Source: Peristeroidobacter soli
GTDB taxonomy: Bacteria; Pseudomonadota; Gammaproteobacteria; Steroidobacterales; Steroidobacteraceae
Assembly: GCF_004138485.1 (NCBI RefSeq)
Contig: NZ_ML142848.1
Span: 1,028,640 to 1,092,639 of the forward strand
Direction of reading: 5' to 3'
DNA: 64,000 bases
The notes below the pieces were generated by a model, which searched no databases, was not told the origin of the DNA, and saw only the letters and a list, made by a program, of their open reading frames with translations. The stretch's first letter is position 1. Every line of letters begins with the position of its first letter. Shown here piece after piece: positions 44,815-53,715 of the stretch. The translations under genes were made by a program, and so were the position numbers.

Positions 44815-45372
44815 TCAGATCACTACGGCTTCCGAGTGCTGAACCTGGGCAAACCGGCCTTGCAGTACCAGCTCCGTGCGGTCGCGAATCTCGGCCGGCG
44901 TATACGTGCGGCCCGATCCAGACACCATGGGAAAAGTCAGCGTGGCATCCATGGCGTACGTGACACTATAGCCGAGATCCGACGCATGACGCGTGGTCGT
45001 CTCACAGCACTGCTCGGTGCGGATGCCCGTTACGATCAGCCGGTCGACGCCATGAGTGCGTAGCCAGTAGTCGAGACTCTTGCCGTTCTTAGTGGTCGCG
45101 AACATGGCCGAATGCACGGCCTTGGTGAACACTTCGGTGGGCCGGACCTCCAGCTGCGGCAATGTCTTGATCAGCCCGGACTCCTGCGAAAATGGATTTT
45201 CCGCGCCTTCCTCATCGACATGGAATACCTGCAGCACCGGCAGTCCCGCCTTGTGGGCACGGTTCACCAGCTGCTGCAGACTCTGGACGAACTCAGGCAG
45301 CTCGGCGTCGTTCCAATACGGACGGCGGGTAAACGACTGCTGCACATCGATGACGAGCAACGCGGACTTCAT
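44815..45372 (-). CDS. Isochorismatase-like cysteine hydrolase
   Basis: 185 aa from MKSALLVIDVQQSFTRRP, with GGAGGAG upstream. Catalytic Asp in LLVIDVQQSF, Lys in EVFTKAVHSA, Cys in GIRTEQCCETTTRHASDLGY. The family hydrolyses amides such as nicotinamide or N-carbamoyl compounds; the substrate is unknown here. Paired with the GlxA-type regulator. Confidence 0.9.
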   Translation of the reverse strand: MKSALLVIDVQQSFTRRPYWNDAELPEFVQSLQQLVNRAHKAGLPVLQVFHVDEEGAENPFSQESGLIKTLPQLEVRPTEVFTKAVHSAMFATTKNGKSLDYWLRTHGVDRLIVTGIRTEQCCETTTRHASDLGYSVTYAMDATLTFPMVSGSGRTYTPAEIRDRTELVLQGRFAQVQHSEAVVI

Positions 45373-45483
45373 GACCACTCCTCCAGGACAACGTGAGCGC
45401 ATGGTGCGCGCCACGTGGTCCGGGGACGAGAGCCGCCGTCGACAGGCAGCGGTCAAAAACGGCCAGCAGGCCCTGGCTGCCGA

Positions 45484-46725
45484 TCATGACCGGTAGGCTT
45501 CGCGCCCCACGCCCTGAATGGGAATGCCCTGCGATTTCAGTACTTCGTGCTGAAGCGCGTACATGGCCGCGGCCGCCTCGTCGATGGCTTTCACGAACGC
45601 CAGCGAGCCTTGCAGGATGGGCGCAAGCCGGGCCTTGTCCTGAATGCGAGCGGGCGGATATTCGTGCTCGACGACCAGATAGGTCTTGGCCGGATCGATC
45701 GACAGCAGCTCACGCGCGGCGAGCTGATGATCGAGCCAATCGACACTGCGGTTCTGCAGATACGCGAGCGGATCATGACGTGCCGTGCCCGGCAGCTCGT
45801 GCTCGCACAGCACCGTTTGTTTCTTCCACGCATTGCCTTGATCGGCCGGATTGGGCGATGGCTTGCCGTCGATCCAATCGCCCCGCTGCAGGGTCTGTCC
45901 GCCGTAACCCCAAGCAGCGACGCCGCGCGAATCCACGACCTGACCTTTGACGTGAAATCCGCCGATGAGAAACGCGTAACCCGAATCCTTGAGATATTGA
46001 AACAGCGAGCGCGTGTCCTGCCCCATCAGAATCGCATGCGATGGATCGTAGTGAATGCGGAACTGATCGCCGACGCCATGCCGCTCACAAATCCGATGTA
46101 ACGCAATCCACGGGCCGGGCGCGTAGGCGATGTTGTTGTGCCAGCGATCGAGCACATTCCAACCGGGCATGGGACATTGCTCGACCCGATAGGTCAGGCC
46201 GCGCGCCTTCGCTTCCTTGAGCAATGGAATGAACGCCTCTTCGAACATGATGAGGTTCTGATCCATTTCCAGCTGCGGATTGCGACCGACGAAACCGCAC
46301 ACCGCGTCCGTGCCCAACAGCACGGCAGCATCGAACACGCGCAACATGAAGTCATATTTCTTGCGACGTGCCGCGGGGTCGGCCACCAGCATGTTGTCGA
46401 AGTAACCGAGATCGGACAGGCCGACGCCGGTTTCCTTCATGGCCGCCAGCACGCGAGCCGCCCGTTGTTTGTTGAAGGGCTGACGCAGATCCAGCGTGTT
46501 CGCCACGGGGTCGAGCATGGCCTCGGCCGGCACATCGCTTTCGGTGGGATGCAACGCCGACGACAGCTGAATGTTCGGCGAGCCGATGTCGCGAGCAAAT
46601 TGCAGCCACTCTTCGATGGCCAGATCCGGATCGGCATCCCGCCGCTCCCGAGGCGTCAACTCCTGCAACGCCGCAGTCAGGATGCTGAGCTTCATGGGCT
46701 TGGGGGCAAAGGCTGTGGTGCTCAT
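45484..46725 (-). CDS. Sugar phosphate isomerase/epimerase-like TIM barrel protein
   Basis: 413 aa: [20 protein letters not shown] then [47 protein letters not shown]. These contain the Glu, His-Asp-Pro-Ser-His and late Glu ([10 protein letters not shown]) expected of xylose-isomerase-like metal sites. Cytoplasmic carbohydrate metabolism; substrate unknown. No carbohydrate operon surrounds it. Confidence 0.85.
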   Translation of the reverse strand: MSTTAFAPKPMKLSILTAALQELTPRERRDADPDLAIEEWLQFARDIGSPNIQLSSALHPTESDVPAEAMLDPVANTLDLRQPFNKQRAARVLAAMKETGVGLSDLGYFDNMLVADPAARRKKYDFMLRVFDAAVLLGTDAVCGFVGRNPQLEMDQNLIMFEEAFIPLLKEAKARGLTYRVEQCPMPGWNVLDRWHNNIAYAPGPWIALHRICERHGVGDQFRIHYDPSHAILMGQDTRSLFQYLKDSGYAFLIGGFHVKGQVVDSRGVAAWGYGGQTLQRGDWIDGKPSPNPADQGNAWKKQTVLCEHELPGTARHDPLAYLQNRSVDWLDHQLAARELLSIDPAKTYLVVEHEYPPARIQDKARLAPILQGSLAFVKAIDEAAAAMYALQHEVLKSQGIPIQGVGREAYRS

Positions 46726-46805
46726 GCCCCCGAGTGTGGCAGATCCTGTAACCGTTTACAGCGGCCTGCGGGGCCTGCGGCCGGCAGTGTCCCGGAGGTT
46801 GGATA

Positions 46806-46978
46806 GCCAGAGGCGGTGGTGTCAGCCGGAGGCGATGGGAGTAGCCGAAGGCAGCGAGCACCGGCCGAAGGCAGTGGCGTCAGCCGAAGGCAGTGGACGC
46901 TGGCCGAAGGCCGTGGCGTCAGCCGAAGGCCGTAGCGCTAGTCGAAGGCGATGGGGCTAGCCGAAGGCGGCCTGGTAT
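46806..46978. repeat. Degenerate 19-bp tandem repeat (minisatellite)
   Basis: About nine units of 19-20 bp with core GCCGAAGGC followed by RTGGCGTCA-like sequence (for example GCCGAAGGCAGTGGCGTCA). Older copies at the left end read GCCAGAGGC and GCCGGAGGC, while the right end enters the last codons of the ArsC-like gene. Units abut without unique spacers, so it is not a CRISPR. Confidence 0.8.
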
Positions 46979-47304
46979 TCCGGGGGCTTGAACCCGATCA
47001 ACAGCTTGGCCCCCTTCTCCAACACCGGCCGCTTGATCATCGACGGCTGCGCCAGCATCAACGCAATGGCCTTGCGCTCGTTCAAATCGGCCTTGTCCGC
47101 GTCAGGCAATTTACGAAACGTGGTGCCGGCCCGATTCAGCACGGTCTCCCACCCCGCCTTCTTACACCACGCTTCCAGATGCTCGCGGTCGATGCCCGAA
47201 ACCTTGTAGTCATGAAACTGGTACTTCACCCCGTGCTCATCGAGCCAGGCGCGCGCTTTTTTCATGGTGTCGCAGGCTTTGATGCCATAGATCGTCGTTG
47301 TCAT
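46957..47304 (-). CDS. ArsC/Spx-family (YffB-like) protein
   Basis: 115 aa: MTTTIYGIKACDTMKKARAW, DEHGVKYQFHDYKVSGIDRE, NRAGTTFRKLPDADK, PSMIKRPVLEKGAKLLIGFK. Thioredoxin-fold ArsC family, with the single Cys in GIKACDTMKKA and no CxxC. YffB-like members are glutathione-linked reductases of uncertain substrate, not classic arsenate reductases. The ATG immediately follows the stop codon of a TonB-receptor remnant (TGAATG), and the last codons run into the tandem repeat. Confidence 0.87.
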   Translation of the reverse strand: MTTTIYGIKACDTMKKARAWLDEHGVKYQFHDYKVSGIDREHLEAWCKKAGWETVLNRAGTTFRKLPDADKADLNERKAIALMLAQPSMIKRPVLEKGAKLLIGFKPPEYQAAFG

Positions 47305-47370
47305 TCAGAAATTGTACTTCACACCGAAGCGCACGGTACGCGGCTCCTCCTGCTCGCCATGAATCAGGGC
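47305..47370 (-). pseudogene. 3'-terminal remnant of a TonB-dependent receptor gene
   Basis: The minus-strand frame ending at the TGA 47307-47305 reads HGEQEEPRTVRFGVKYNF, a typical last beta-strand of a TonB receptor (PRTxxxxxxYxF ending in Phe). It has no start and merges upstream into the DUF885 3' end in another frame. It probably marks a deletion that removed the receptor and joined DUF885 to the ArsC-like gene. Confidence 0.6.
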
Positions 47371-49163
47371 GCTAGCGCCGACCGCCCGGGCGTGCGCGAC
47401 GACGACTTCTCAGCGATCCAGGCCTGCACGCGCTTGCTCACGACATCCAACGGCAGCGCTCCGCTGAGGAGCAGCTTGTCGTGAAACTCGCGCACATTGA
47501 AGTTCTCCCCGAGCGCCTCCTCCGCATCACGACGCAGACCTCGCAGGCGCAGCTCACCGATCTTGTACGCCAGCGCCTGGCCCGGCCAGGAGATGTAACG
47601 CTCGAGCTCCGTCTGGATGTTGTGAGGCGCGAGCGCCGAGTTCTCGGTGAAGCAGCGACGCGCCTGCTCAATATCCCACCCCAGCCAGTGAATGCCGGTG
47701 TCGGCCACCAGGCGGCAGGCTCGCCACATTTCGTAGGAGTAGCGACCGAAACGCTCGTACGGATCGCGATAGATCCCCATCTCCTCGCCCAGGAACTCCG
47801 AATACAGCCCCCACCCCTCGACGAACGCCGTCGGGCTGGTATTGCGACGGAAGTACGGGATGCCGCTCAGCTCCTGAGACAGAGCGATCTGCAGATGATG
47901 GCCCGGCACCGCCTCGTGCACGGTCAGCGCCGGCAGCTCATACAGCGGCCGCTGATCCAGATGCGAGGTGTTGACCATGTACCCGCCCGCCTGCCCCTGC
48001 TGCATGCTGCCGACCCAATAGCGACCGGTCGTATAACCGTCCGCGATATCCGCCGGCACCGGCCGCACGCCATAGGGCAATCGCGGCAGCGTGCCGAACA
48101 GACGCGGCAACTGATCGTCGGAGCGCTTGGCGATCTCGCTCGCCTTCTCCATCAGCTCTTCCGGTGTCTTGGCATAGAAGCGCGGATCGGTGCGAAGCAT
48201 TTTCAGAAAGTCCGCGAAGCTGCCCTTGAAGCCGGTCTCCGCGATGGTCTGCTCCATCAGCCCACGAATGCGGGCAACTTCCGACTGACCCAGTTGATGA
48301 ATCTCATCCGGCGTCATCTGCGTGGTGGTCTCACGCCGCACGAAGAATTTGTAGGAGCTCTCGCCGTTCGGAACCGTTCGCCACGCAAGCTTCGGCCGCG
48401 CGGCGCGCAGATAGTCCTTCTCCATGAAATCGGCAAATTTCTTCTGCGCCGGCAGGATGCGATCGCGCACGATCGCGAGCGCCTTGGTGCGATATTCCTG
48501 TTGAGCCGCGGCCGGGATGCTCGACGGCATGCGCGCGAACGGCAATAACAGCGAGCTCTCTTCCGGCTTGGTGTTCGCCACCTTGCGAGCCACTTCGAGC
48601 ACGCGATCGGCCACGATACGCGGCTGCGTGTATTTGGTCTTGATGCCTCGCTGCAGATTGGCGAGGTTCTGCTCGTAGTACGCCGGCGTCGCTTCGAGTC
48701 GAGCGAGCCATGCATCCGCGTCGTCACGCGAACCGATCGTGGTCGTGCGCGCCAGATAGTCGAGCAATGTATGAAAGCCGCTGTCGTTCTCGAACGGGAT
48801 GCGCGGCAGATCGAGTGTGAGTTGTTCCGAATGAAGCACGACGACGCCAGTGAGCAACTGATGATTCAACGCCGCGTCTTCGGACAAGCCCGAGGTGTCG
48901 ATCGCCGCGAGCCGCTCCCCGATGCTCTTCAGCTGCTTCGCATTCGCCGCTTGTGTCTCAGGCCGCACATCGGGAAGCCGTCGCAATGCCCCTCGATCTC
49001 CTTCCTGCCCCGCGCTCACCGGATCGTCCTTCCGGATCAACTGCTCGTACTCCTCGATCAGTGCGCTCAAGCTCGACTCGGGCGTCTGCGCACTCACCAC
49101 AGAGCACGACAGCAGCAGAGCCAGACAGCTCAGCAAGGACGCGGGACGGAACATGAAACCCAT
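47364..49163 (-). CDS. DUF885 family metallo-peptidase-like protein, exported
   Basis: 599 aa from MGFMFRPASLLSCLALLLSC (GGAGAGGG upstream), with a signal peptide ending near VVSAQ. DUF885 region throughout, with a probable zinc motif LTVHEAVPGHHLQIALSQEL and SPTAFVEGWGLYSEFLGEEM downstream supplying Glu. Family members are suspected peptidases of the envelope. The final codons overlap a receptor remnant read in another frame. The ATG at 49331 adds an unlikely leader. Confidence 0.88.
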   Translation of the reverse strand: MGFMFRPASLLSCLALLLSCSVVSAQTPESSLSALIEEYEQLIRKDDPVSAGQEGDRGALRRLPDVRPETQAANAKQLKSIGERLAAIDTSGLSEDAALNHQLLTGVVVLHSEQLTLDLPRIPFENDSGFHTLLDYLARTTTIGSRDDADAWLARLEATPAYYEQNLANLQRGIKTKYTQPRIVADRVLEVARKVANTKPEESSLLLPFARMPSSIPAAAQQEYRTKALAIVRDRILPAQKKFADFMEKDYLRAARPKLAWRTVPNGESSYKFFVRRETTTQMTPDEIHQLGQSEVARIRGLMEQTIAETGFKGSFADFLKMLRTDPRFYAKTPEELMEKASEIAKRSDDQLPRLFGTLPRLPYGVRPVPADIADGYTTGRYWVGSMQQGQAGGYMVNTSHLDQRPLYELPALTVHEAVPGHHLQIALSQELSGIPYFRRNTSPTAFVEGWGLYSEFLGEEMGIYRDPYERFGRYSYEMWRACRLVADTGIHWLGWDIEQARRCFTENSALAPHNIQTELERYISWPGQALAYKIGELRLRGLRRDAEEALGENFNVREFHDKLLLSGALPLDVVSKRVQAWIAEKSSSRTPGRSALAP

Positions 49164-49245
49164 GAGGCCCTCTCCATAGGATTTGGAAGACGGCATCTTG
49201 GGCCGCCGGCTCATGAAATTAAAGAGCCGCGGCGGCGAGAGACAG

Positions 49246-50328
49246 TTAGCGAGGCGCGGCCAGCTCGGTGGAGCCCAGACCACCGCGGAGCACGCTGGCA
49301 TTGAAGCCGCGTTCCGCAAGAATGTAGGCACAAGCCGAGCTGCGACGGCCGGTGTCGCAGCAAACGATGTAATGACGATTGCGATCCAGCGCTTTCATTT
49401 TCAGGCGCAGCGAATGCAACGGAATGTTGATCGCGCCTTCGGCCCGGTAGTGCTCGAACTCCGACGGCAGGCGCACATCGATCCACTGCCCTTCTTCCCT
49501 GGCGACGATGCGCTTGGCGCTCTCATAGTCGACCCAGTCGAGCAGCGGCTCGTGCAGCAGCTTGCGGAAATCGTCCTTGGCCAGCCGCATCAGCACGCCA
49601 TCGGTCACCATGGTCACGGTGGCGTTGCGCTTCACGTCGGAGATCAGCGCTTCTTCACCGAAGGTATCGCCCATCTTGAGCTCGGCGAGCCGCACGCCAT
49701 CCTTGTTGAGCGGCGTCTCGCGCGCGACCTGGCAGATGCCTTTGACGACCACATAGAAATAATCGCCGATATCGCCCTGTTTGATGACCACCTCGCCGGC
49801 GCGGCAATCGATCCGCTGCAGGCGCATGAACACGGCCTGGATGTTGGCCGGCGGAATCTTGTGAAACGCCTTGGTCTGCAACAGCGCGGTCATCCAGTCG
49901 TCCGGACCGGGCGCGTTCTCGTCCAGGCCGTTCAACTCCAGCACCTTGTAGGCACCGGTCTGGTCGAGCGTGACCGCGACGTCCAGGAATTCGCTGTCGA
50001 TCTGGAAATATTCGATCCGGTCGGAAGTGACCACCGCCGAATAGGGCCGCGGCAGCTGATGCGCCAGCGGGCTCTTGGATTTGGGCGTGCCGCTCCTCAC
50101 CGAGCCGACGATCTCACCCTCGGCGAGCAGGTCGATCGAGCCGCTGATCAGATAGAAGGTCTGCTTTTCCTCGTCGCCTTCGGTGAACAGCAGCCGACCC
50201 TTGGGCGCCTGGCGCCGGGTCATCTTCCGGGCGAACACAGCCACGCTTTCGGGCTTCATGCCGTCGAACGGCGCGAAACTCCGCAGCAGGGCCAGCTCTT
50301 TGGGACTCCCGGATACTTCCATGGCCAA
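49246..50328 (-). CDS. Double cyclic-nucleotide-binding domain protein fused to rhodanese
   Basis: 360 aa. The first cNMP-like domain is at about 15-120 (APKGRLLFTEGDEEKQTFYL) and the second at about 150-260 (AGEVVIKQGDIGDYFYVVVK, MGDTFGEEALIS). A C-terminal rhodanese (about 265-355) has the active-site loop YIVCCDTGRRSSACAYILAE. No HTH of the Crp type is visible, so it is not a standard transcription factor. The order suggests nucleotide-controlled sulfur transfer or a scaffold; this is inference. Confidence 0.85.
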   Translation of the reverse strand: MAMEVSGSPKELALLRSFAPFDGMKPESVAVFARKMTRRQAPKGRLLFTEGDEEKQTFYLISGSIDLLAEGEIVGSVRSGTPKSKSPLAHQLPRPYSAVVTSDRIEYFQIDSEFLDVAVTLDQTGAYKVLELNGLDENAPGPDDWMTALLQTKAFHKIPPANIQAVFMRLQRIDCRAGEVVIKQGDIGDYFYVVVKGICQVARETPLNKDGVRLAELKMGDTFGEEALISDVKRNATVTMVTDGVLMRLAKDDFRKLLHEPLLDWVDYESAKRIVAREEGQWIDVRLPSEFEHYRAEGAINIPLHSLRLKMKALDRNRHYIVCCDTGRRSSACAYILAERGFNASVLRGGLGSTELAAPR

Positions 50329-50451
50329 GATCTTGTTATTTGACCTGACCGAGTATTAGGCAGCCGCCTTAGGTAATCCGCGATGTATCTCACAACTGAG
50401 CGGGGCATGCCGTCCGGACAGCGCCCGAACGTCAACATTCTGTCGGTGCTG

Positions 50452-51168
50452 CTACATTCGCTGATACCAGGCCGCGGGTAAGCCCCGTAGCAACCACGCC
50501 ATCAGCCGCCAGCGCCGGGTCACATAGGCGTGCCGCTTCCGGCCACGGATGGCAGCCAATATCTGTTCCGCCGCCTTCTCGGCCGGAGCCACCCAGAACA
50601 GCCCCGGCCCCTGCGCCATGGCGGTCGCCACGAAACCGGGCTGGATATCGGTCACCGTGATCGGCAGGCCGTTGCGATGGCAGCGCTGCCGGATGCCTTC
50701 GAGATAATTGGAAACAAACGCTTTGGACGCGTTGTATGCCGGCGCGGCCCGACCGCCACGCAGGGCCGCTATCGATGAGATGCCGACCAGATGTCCCGAG
50801 CCCCGCTGTTCGAGCGCGTGAATGGCTGCGTTCACCATGGCGGTGAAGCCGAGGACATTCACTTCGATGGTGCTTCGTTCTTGCGACCACTCCAGAGTCG
50901 GATTGATATACCCCACGCCGGAGCTGACTACATACAGCTCTACATCGCCCACCTCGGCAGCGAGCTCACGCAGCGCCGACATGGCGTGTTCAGGCTGGGC
51001 AATATCGATCACTTTGGTGAACGCGGCGTCGGGCAGGCTGGAGCGAATGCTCTCGAGCAGATCGCCACGACGCGCGGCGAGGCCGACTCGATAACCCTGG
51101 CTGGACAGACGCCGCGCCAGCGCGGCCCCGATGCCCGAGCTGGCTCCGATCACGATGGCACCCGGCAT
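50452..51168 (-). CDS. Short-chain dehydrogenase/reductase
   Basis: 238 aa from MPGAIVIGASSGIGAALARR, with AGGAG upstream. NAD(P) motif GASSGIG, catalytic SSIAALRGGRAAPAYNASKA with Ser, Tyr and Lys in the usual spacing (YNASK). The C-terminal extension is basic and hydrophobic (RWRLMAWLLRGLPAAW), perhaps membrane-associating. Substrate unknown. Confidence 0.9.
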   Translation of the reverse strand: MPGAIVIGASSGIGAALARRLSSQGYRVGLAARRGDLLESIRSSLPDAAFTKVIDIAQPEHAMSALRELAAEVGDVELYVVSSGVGYINPTLEWSQERSTIEVNVLGFTAMVNAAIHALEQRGSGHLVGISSIAALRGGRAAPAYNASKAFVSNYLEGIRQRCHRNGLPITVTDIQPGFVATAMAQGPGLFWVAPAEKAAEQILAAIRGRKRHAYVTRRWRLMAWLLRGLPAAWYQRM

Positions 51169-51303
51169 GAGACTCCTTTTGAACTTAATTACTTGTTTTT
51201 CCGGGCTGCCCGGACGTCCAGGCAACGTATCGAAGCTGTTCACCTTGAGTTCACCCCAGGGAACGGATCATGCTCACAACCGTTCTAAACGGGGGTGGGC
51301 AAC

Positions 51304-53646
51304 ATGATTTCGGGTAACGCCAACCGCCGACTCACGGATCGATCAAGCGGCCAACTCACAGGTGGCAGCAAGGTGACGAATTCCCTGACACAGTGGCTGA
51401 CGGGACTCGCGAGCAGCGCGGTCTTGCTCGTCGCTTTCGGCGGCGTCGCGCGAGCCCAGGAGCCCGTGGTCGAGCCGGAACCCGTTGTCGAATCTTCCGA
51501 CGATGGGGCGCCCGTTGTCGAACCTGTGGTCGAGCCACAATCCGCCACTGAGTCTTCCAGCCGCGGCACCGCCGTGACCGACCCGCCGAGTCGTGTCGCC
51601 CGCCTCGGCTATGTCGATGGTGAAGTCACCGTCGCGCCGGCCGGCACCGAAGAATGGGCCGAGGCCGCGCTCAACCGTCCGTTGACCAGCGGCGATCGAC
51701 TGTGGGTCGAAGACAAAGGTCGCGCCGAGCTGCAGATCGGCTCCGCGGCGGTGTATCTCGATGGTGACACCGGCTTCGGTTTCATCGAGCTGGACGACAA
51801 CGTGCTGCAAGCGAGCCTCACTGAAGGTGCCGCCACCATTCGCGTGCGCCGTCTCGCCCAAGGCGAAACCATTCAAGTCGAGACGCCGCACTCCACGGTG
51901 TATTTGAATCGCGTCGGCGAATATCACATCGAAGTCGACAAGGCGGCCGATCGCACCATCGTCAAGACCCGCACCGGTGAGGCCGAAGTTAGAGGCGGCA
52001 ACAAGGAATTCACGGTGCGCGCCAATGAACGCGGCGTGTTCACTGGCTTGGAAACGCTCACCGGTCAGATCGAGCCGCTCGGTCCGCGCACCGCATTCGA
52101 GAACTGGGCGAACGATCGCGACGGTCGCAACGAGCGCTCGAAGTCGGCGCAGTATGTTTCTCGCGACGTGGTCGGTTACGAAGACCTCGACGACAACGGC
52201 ACCTGGATCAGCGAGCCCGAGTACGGCTACGTGTGGCGACCGACCTATGTTGTGAGCGGCTGGGCGCCGTACCGCTACGGTCGCTGGGTGTATGTGTCGC
52301 CGTGGGGCTATTCGTGGGTCGATGACGCTCGCTGGGGCTACGCGCCGTTTCACTATGGCCGCTGGGCCTACATTCGCAGCAGCTGGTGCTGGGTCCCCGG
52401 CCCGCGTCACATTCGCCCCGTGTATGCGCCGGCACTGGTCGGCTGGGTCGGCGGCCCGGGTGTGGGCATCTCCGTCTCGTTCAGTAACGTCGGGTGGTAT
52501 CCGCTGGGACCTCGCGATATTTACTATCCGGGCTACCGGCACACGCCGCGGTACATCCGCTACGTGAATGTTTCCAACACGGTTGTGGTCAACAACAACT
52601 ATTTCTACGGCGGCCGGCGCGCTCCGCCGCCGCACTTCGACTATCACCGTTATCCGGGCGCCGTGACTTCAGTATCGCGCGATTACTTCGTCGGCGGCCG
52701 ACGCATCGGCGATCACTGGGTGCGGCCAAGCGACCACGACATGCGCAGCTGGCACGGCGTGCGTGAACCACCCGCCATCGCGCCATATCGCGAAAGCGTG
52801 CTCGGTGGACAGGTCCGTCAGCCGCCACGCGATGCCAATCGGTTCAACATGGGCCGCGGTGACTACTACGCCGGTCGCGTGCCTTTCCATCGCGAACGCA
52901 GTGCCATCGAATCGAACGGCGGCCGACCGGTCGGCCGCTCCGAGCTGCTGGACCGCCAGGACGGCAATCCGAAACGTGGCGGCGATTTCCGTGCGATCCG
53001 CCCGGGCAGCGGCCCCGATATCAAGCGCACCGAGCGTGACCAGGCGCTGGGCATCAACGGCAACAATCGCCCTCGCGAACTGAATAACGACTCGGTGCGC
53101 GAGTGGCAAACGCGTCGTGACCGCGAGGATCGCAACGACAACTCGTCGTCTCGCCCCGGCAATAACTTCTCCACGCCTTCGCCTCGCGCCACCGAGCGCA
53201 CTCGCGACGATGTTCGCGATCGAGTGAGAAGCATGCCGGCGGAAGAGTCGTCGAACATCCGTCGCAACGATCACATGCAACGCGTGCCAAGCAACGGCTA
53301 TCAGCAGAACGGCAACGGCTTCTATCGCCCCAACGACAGCGTCCAGGACCGGTTCCGCGATCGCGAGCAATCTCGCAGTTCCGGCAGCTCGGGCGGCACC
53401 CGCGTCGAGCCGCGCCAGTACAGCCAGCCTCAGCCTCGCGTTGAGCCTCGCCAATACAGCCCGCCACAACCTCGCAGCGAACCGCGCAACTACTCTCCTC
53501 CGCCAAGCCAACCGCGGCAGCAGGAGCAGCCTCGCGCCCAGCCGCAGCCCTCACGTCCGTCCCCGTCAAATAGCAACAACGGCGGTGGTGGCGGCGGCGG
53601 AAAAGGCGGTGGCAATCGGCCGTGGAATACGCCGAAGGAACGCTGA
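51304..53646 (+). CDS. DUF6600/FecR-domain secreted protein with repetitive basic C-terminus
   Basis: 780 aa from ATG 51304. Signal peptide (LASSAVLLVAFGGVARAQ), an acidic Pro/Val/Glu linker, a FecR-like beta domain (about 95-245; LGYVDGEVTVAPAGTEEWAE, LYVD-type repeats), then the DUF6600 aromatic region (TWISEPEYGYVWRPTYVVSG, YRYGRWVYVSPWGYSWVDDA). The C-terminal 300 residues are Arg/Asn/Gln/Pro-rich and low complexity, with three 12-residue repeats (RVEPRQYSQPQP-like) and a Gly/Lys tail. Likely periplasmic or surface protein of unknown role. Confidence 0.85.
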   Translation: MISGNANRRLTDRSSGQLTGGSKVTNSLTQWLTGLASSAVLLVAFGGVARAQEPVVEPEPVVESSDDGAPVVEPVVEPQSATESSSRGTAVTDPPSRVARLGYVDGEVTVAPAGTEEWAEAALNRPLTSGDRLWVEDKGRAELQIGSAAVYLDGDTGFGFIELDDNVLQASLTEGAATIRVRRLAQGETIQVETPHSTVYLNRVGEYHIEVDKAADRTIVKTRTGEAEVRGGNKEFTVRANERGVFTGLETLTGQIEPLGPRTAFENWANDRDGRNERSKSAQYVSRDVVGYEDLDDNGTWISEPEYGYVWRPTYVVSGWAPYRYGRWVYVSPWGYSWVDDARWGYAPFHYGRWAYIRSSWCWVPGPRHIRPVYAPALVGWVGGPGVGISVSFSNVGWYPLGPRDIYYPGYRHTPRYIRYVNVSNTVVVNNNYFYGGRRAPPPHFDYHRYPGAVTSVSRDYFVGGRRIGDHWVRPSDHDMRSWHGVREPPAIAPYRESVLGGQVRQPPRDANRFNMGRGDYYAGRVPFHRERSAIESNGGRPVGRSELLDRQDGNPKRGGDFRAIRPGSGPDIKRTERDQALGINGNNRPRELNNDSVREWQTRRDREDRNDNSSSRPGNNFSTPSPRATERTRDDVRDRVRSMPAEESSNIRRNDHMQRVPSNGYQQNGNGFYRPNDSVQDRFRDREQSRSSGSSGGTRVEPRQYSQPQPRVEPRQYSPPQPRSEPRNYSPPPSQPRQQEQPRAQPQPSRPSPSNSNNGGGGGGGKGGGNRPWNTPKER
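53401..53508 (+). repeat. Three in-frame 36-bp repeats in the DUF6600 gene
   Basis: Three consecutive units encode RVEPRQYSQPQP, RVEPRQYSPPQP and RSEPRNYSPPPS. They lie in the disordered C-terminus and could vary in copy number between strains. Confidence 0.75.
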
Positions 53647-53660
53647 GGAATCAGCGTTCC
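53637..53660 (+). terminator. Perfect stem-loop over the DUF6600 stop codon
   Basis: GGAACGCTGA-GGAA-TCAGCGTTCC, a 10-bp perfect stem; the TGA stop lies in the left arm. No T tract follows. It separates this gene from the next operon. Confidence 0.6.
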
Positions 53661-53693
53661 GCTCGTTCGCAAGGCTCGTGTTGCGACAATATT

Positions 53694-53707
53694 CGTAACA
53701 CGTTACG
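53694..53707. promoter_or_regulatory. Inverted-repeat operator ahead of the candidate toxin-antitoxin pair
   Basis: CGTAAC-AC-GTTACG, 9 nt before the ATG at 53716, placed over the probable -10 of a promoter whose -35 would be TTGCGA (53681-53686). The arrangement fits autorepression by the first gene product, which is inference. Confidence 0.5.
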
Positions 53708-53715
53708 CTAATTAA

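Noticed and set aside
46806-46978. Tandem repeat considered as a CRISPR array
   Set aside because: Units are 19-20 bp and directly adjacent with no spacers; no cas gene is nearby.
46957-47304. Classic arsenate reductase for an ars operon
   Set aside because: No arsR, arsB or acr3 is nearby and the sequence fits the YffB/Spx-like branch.
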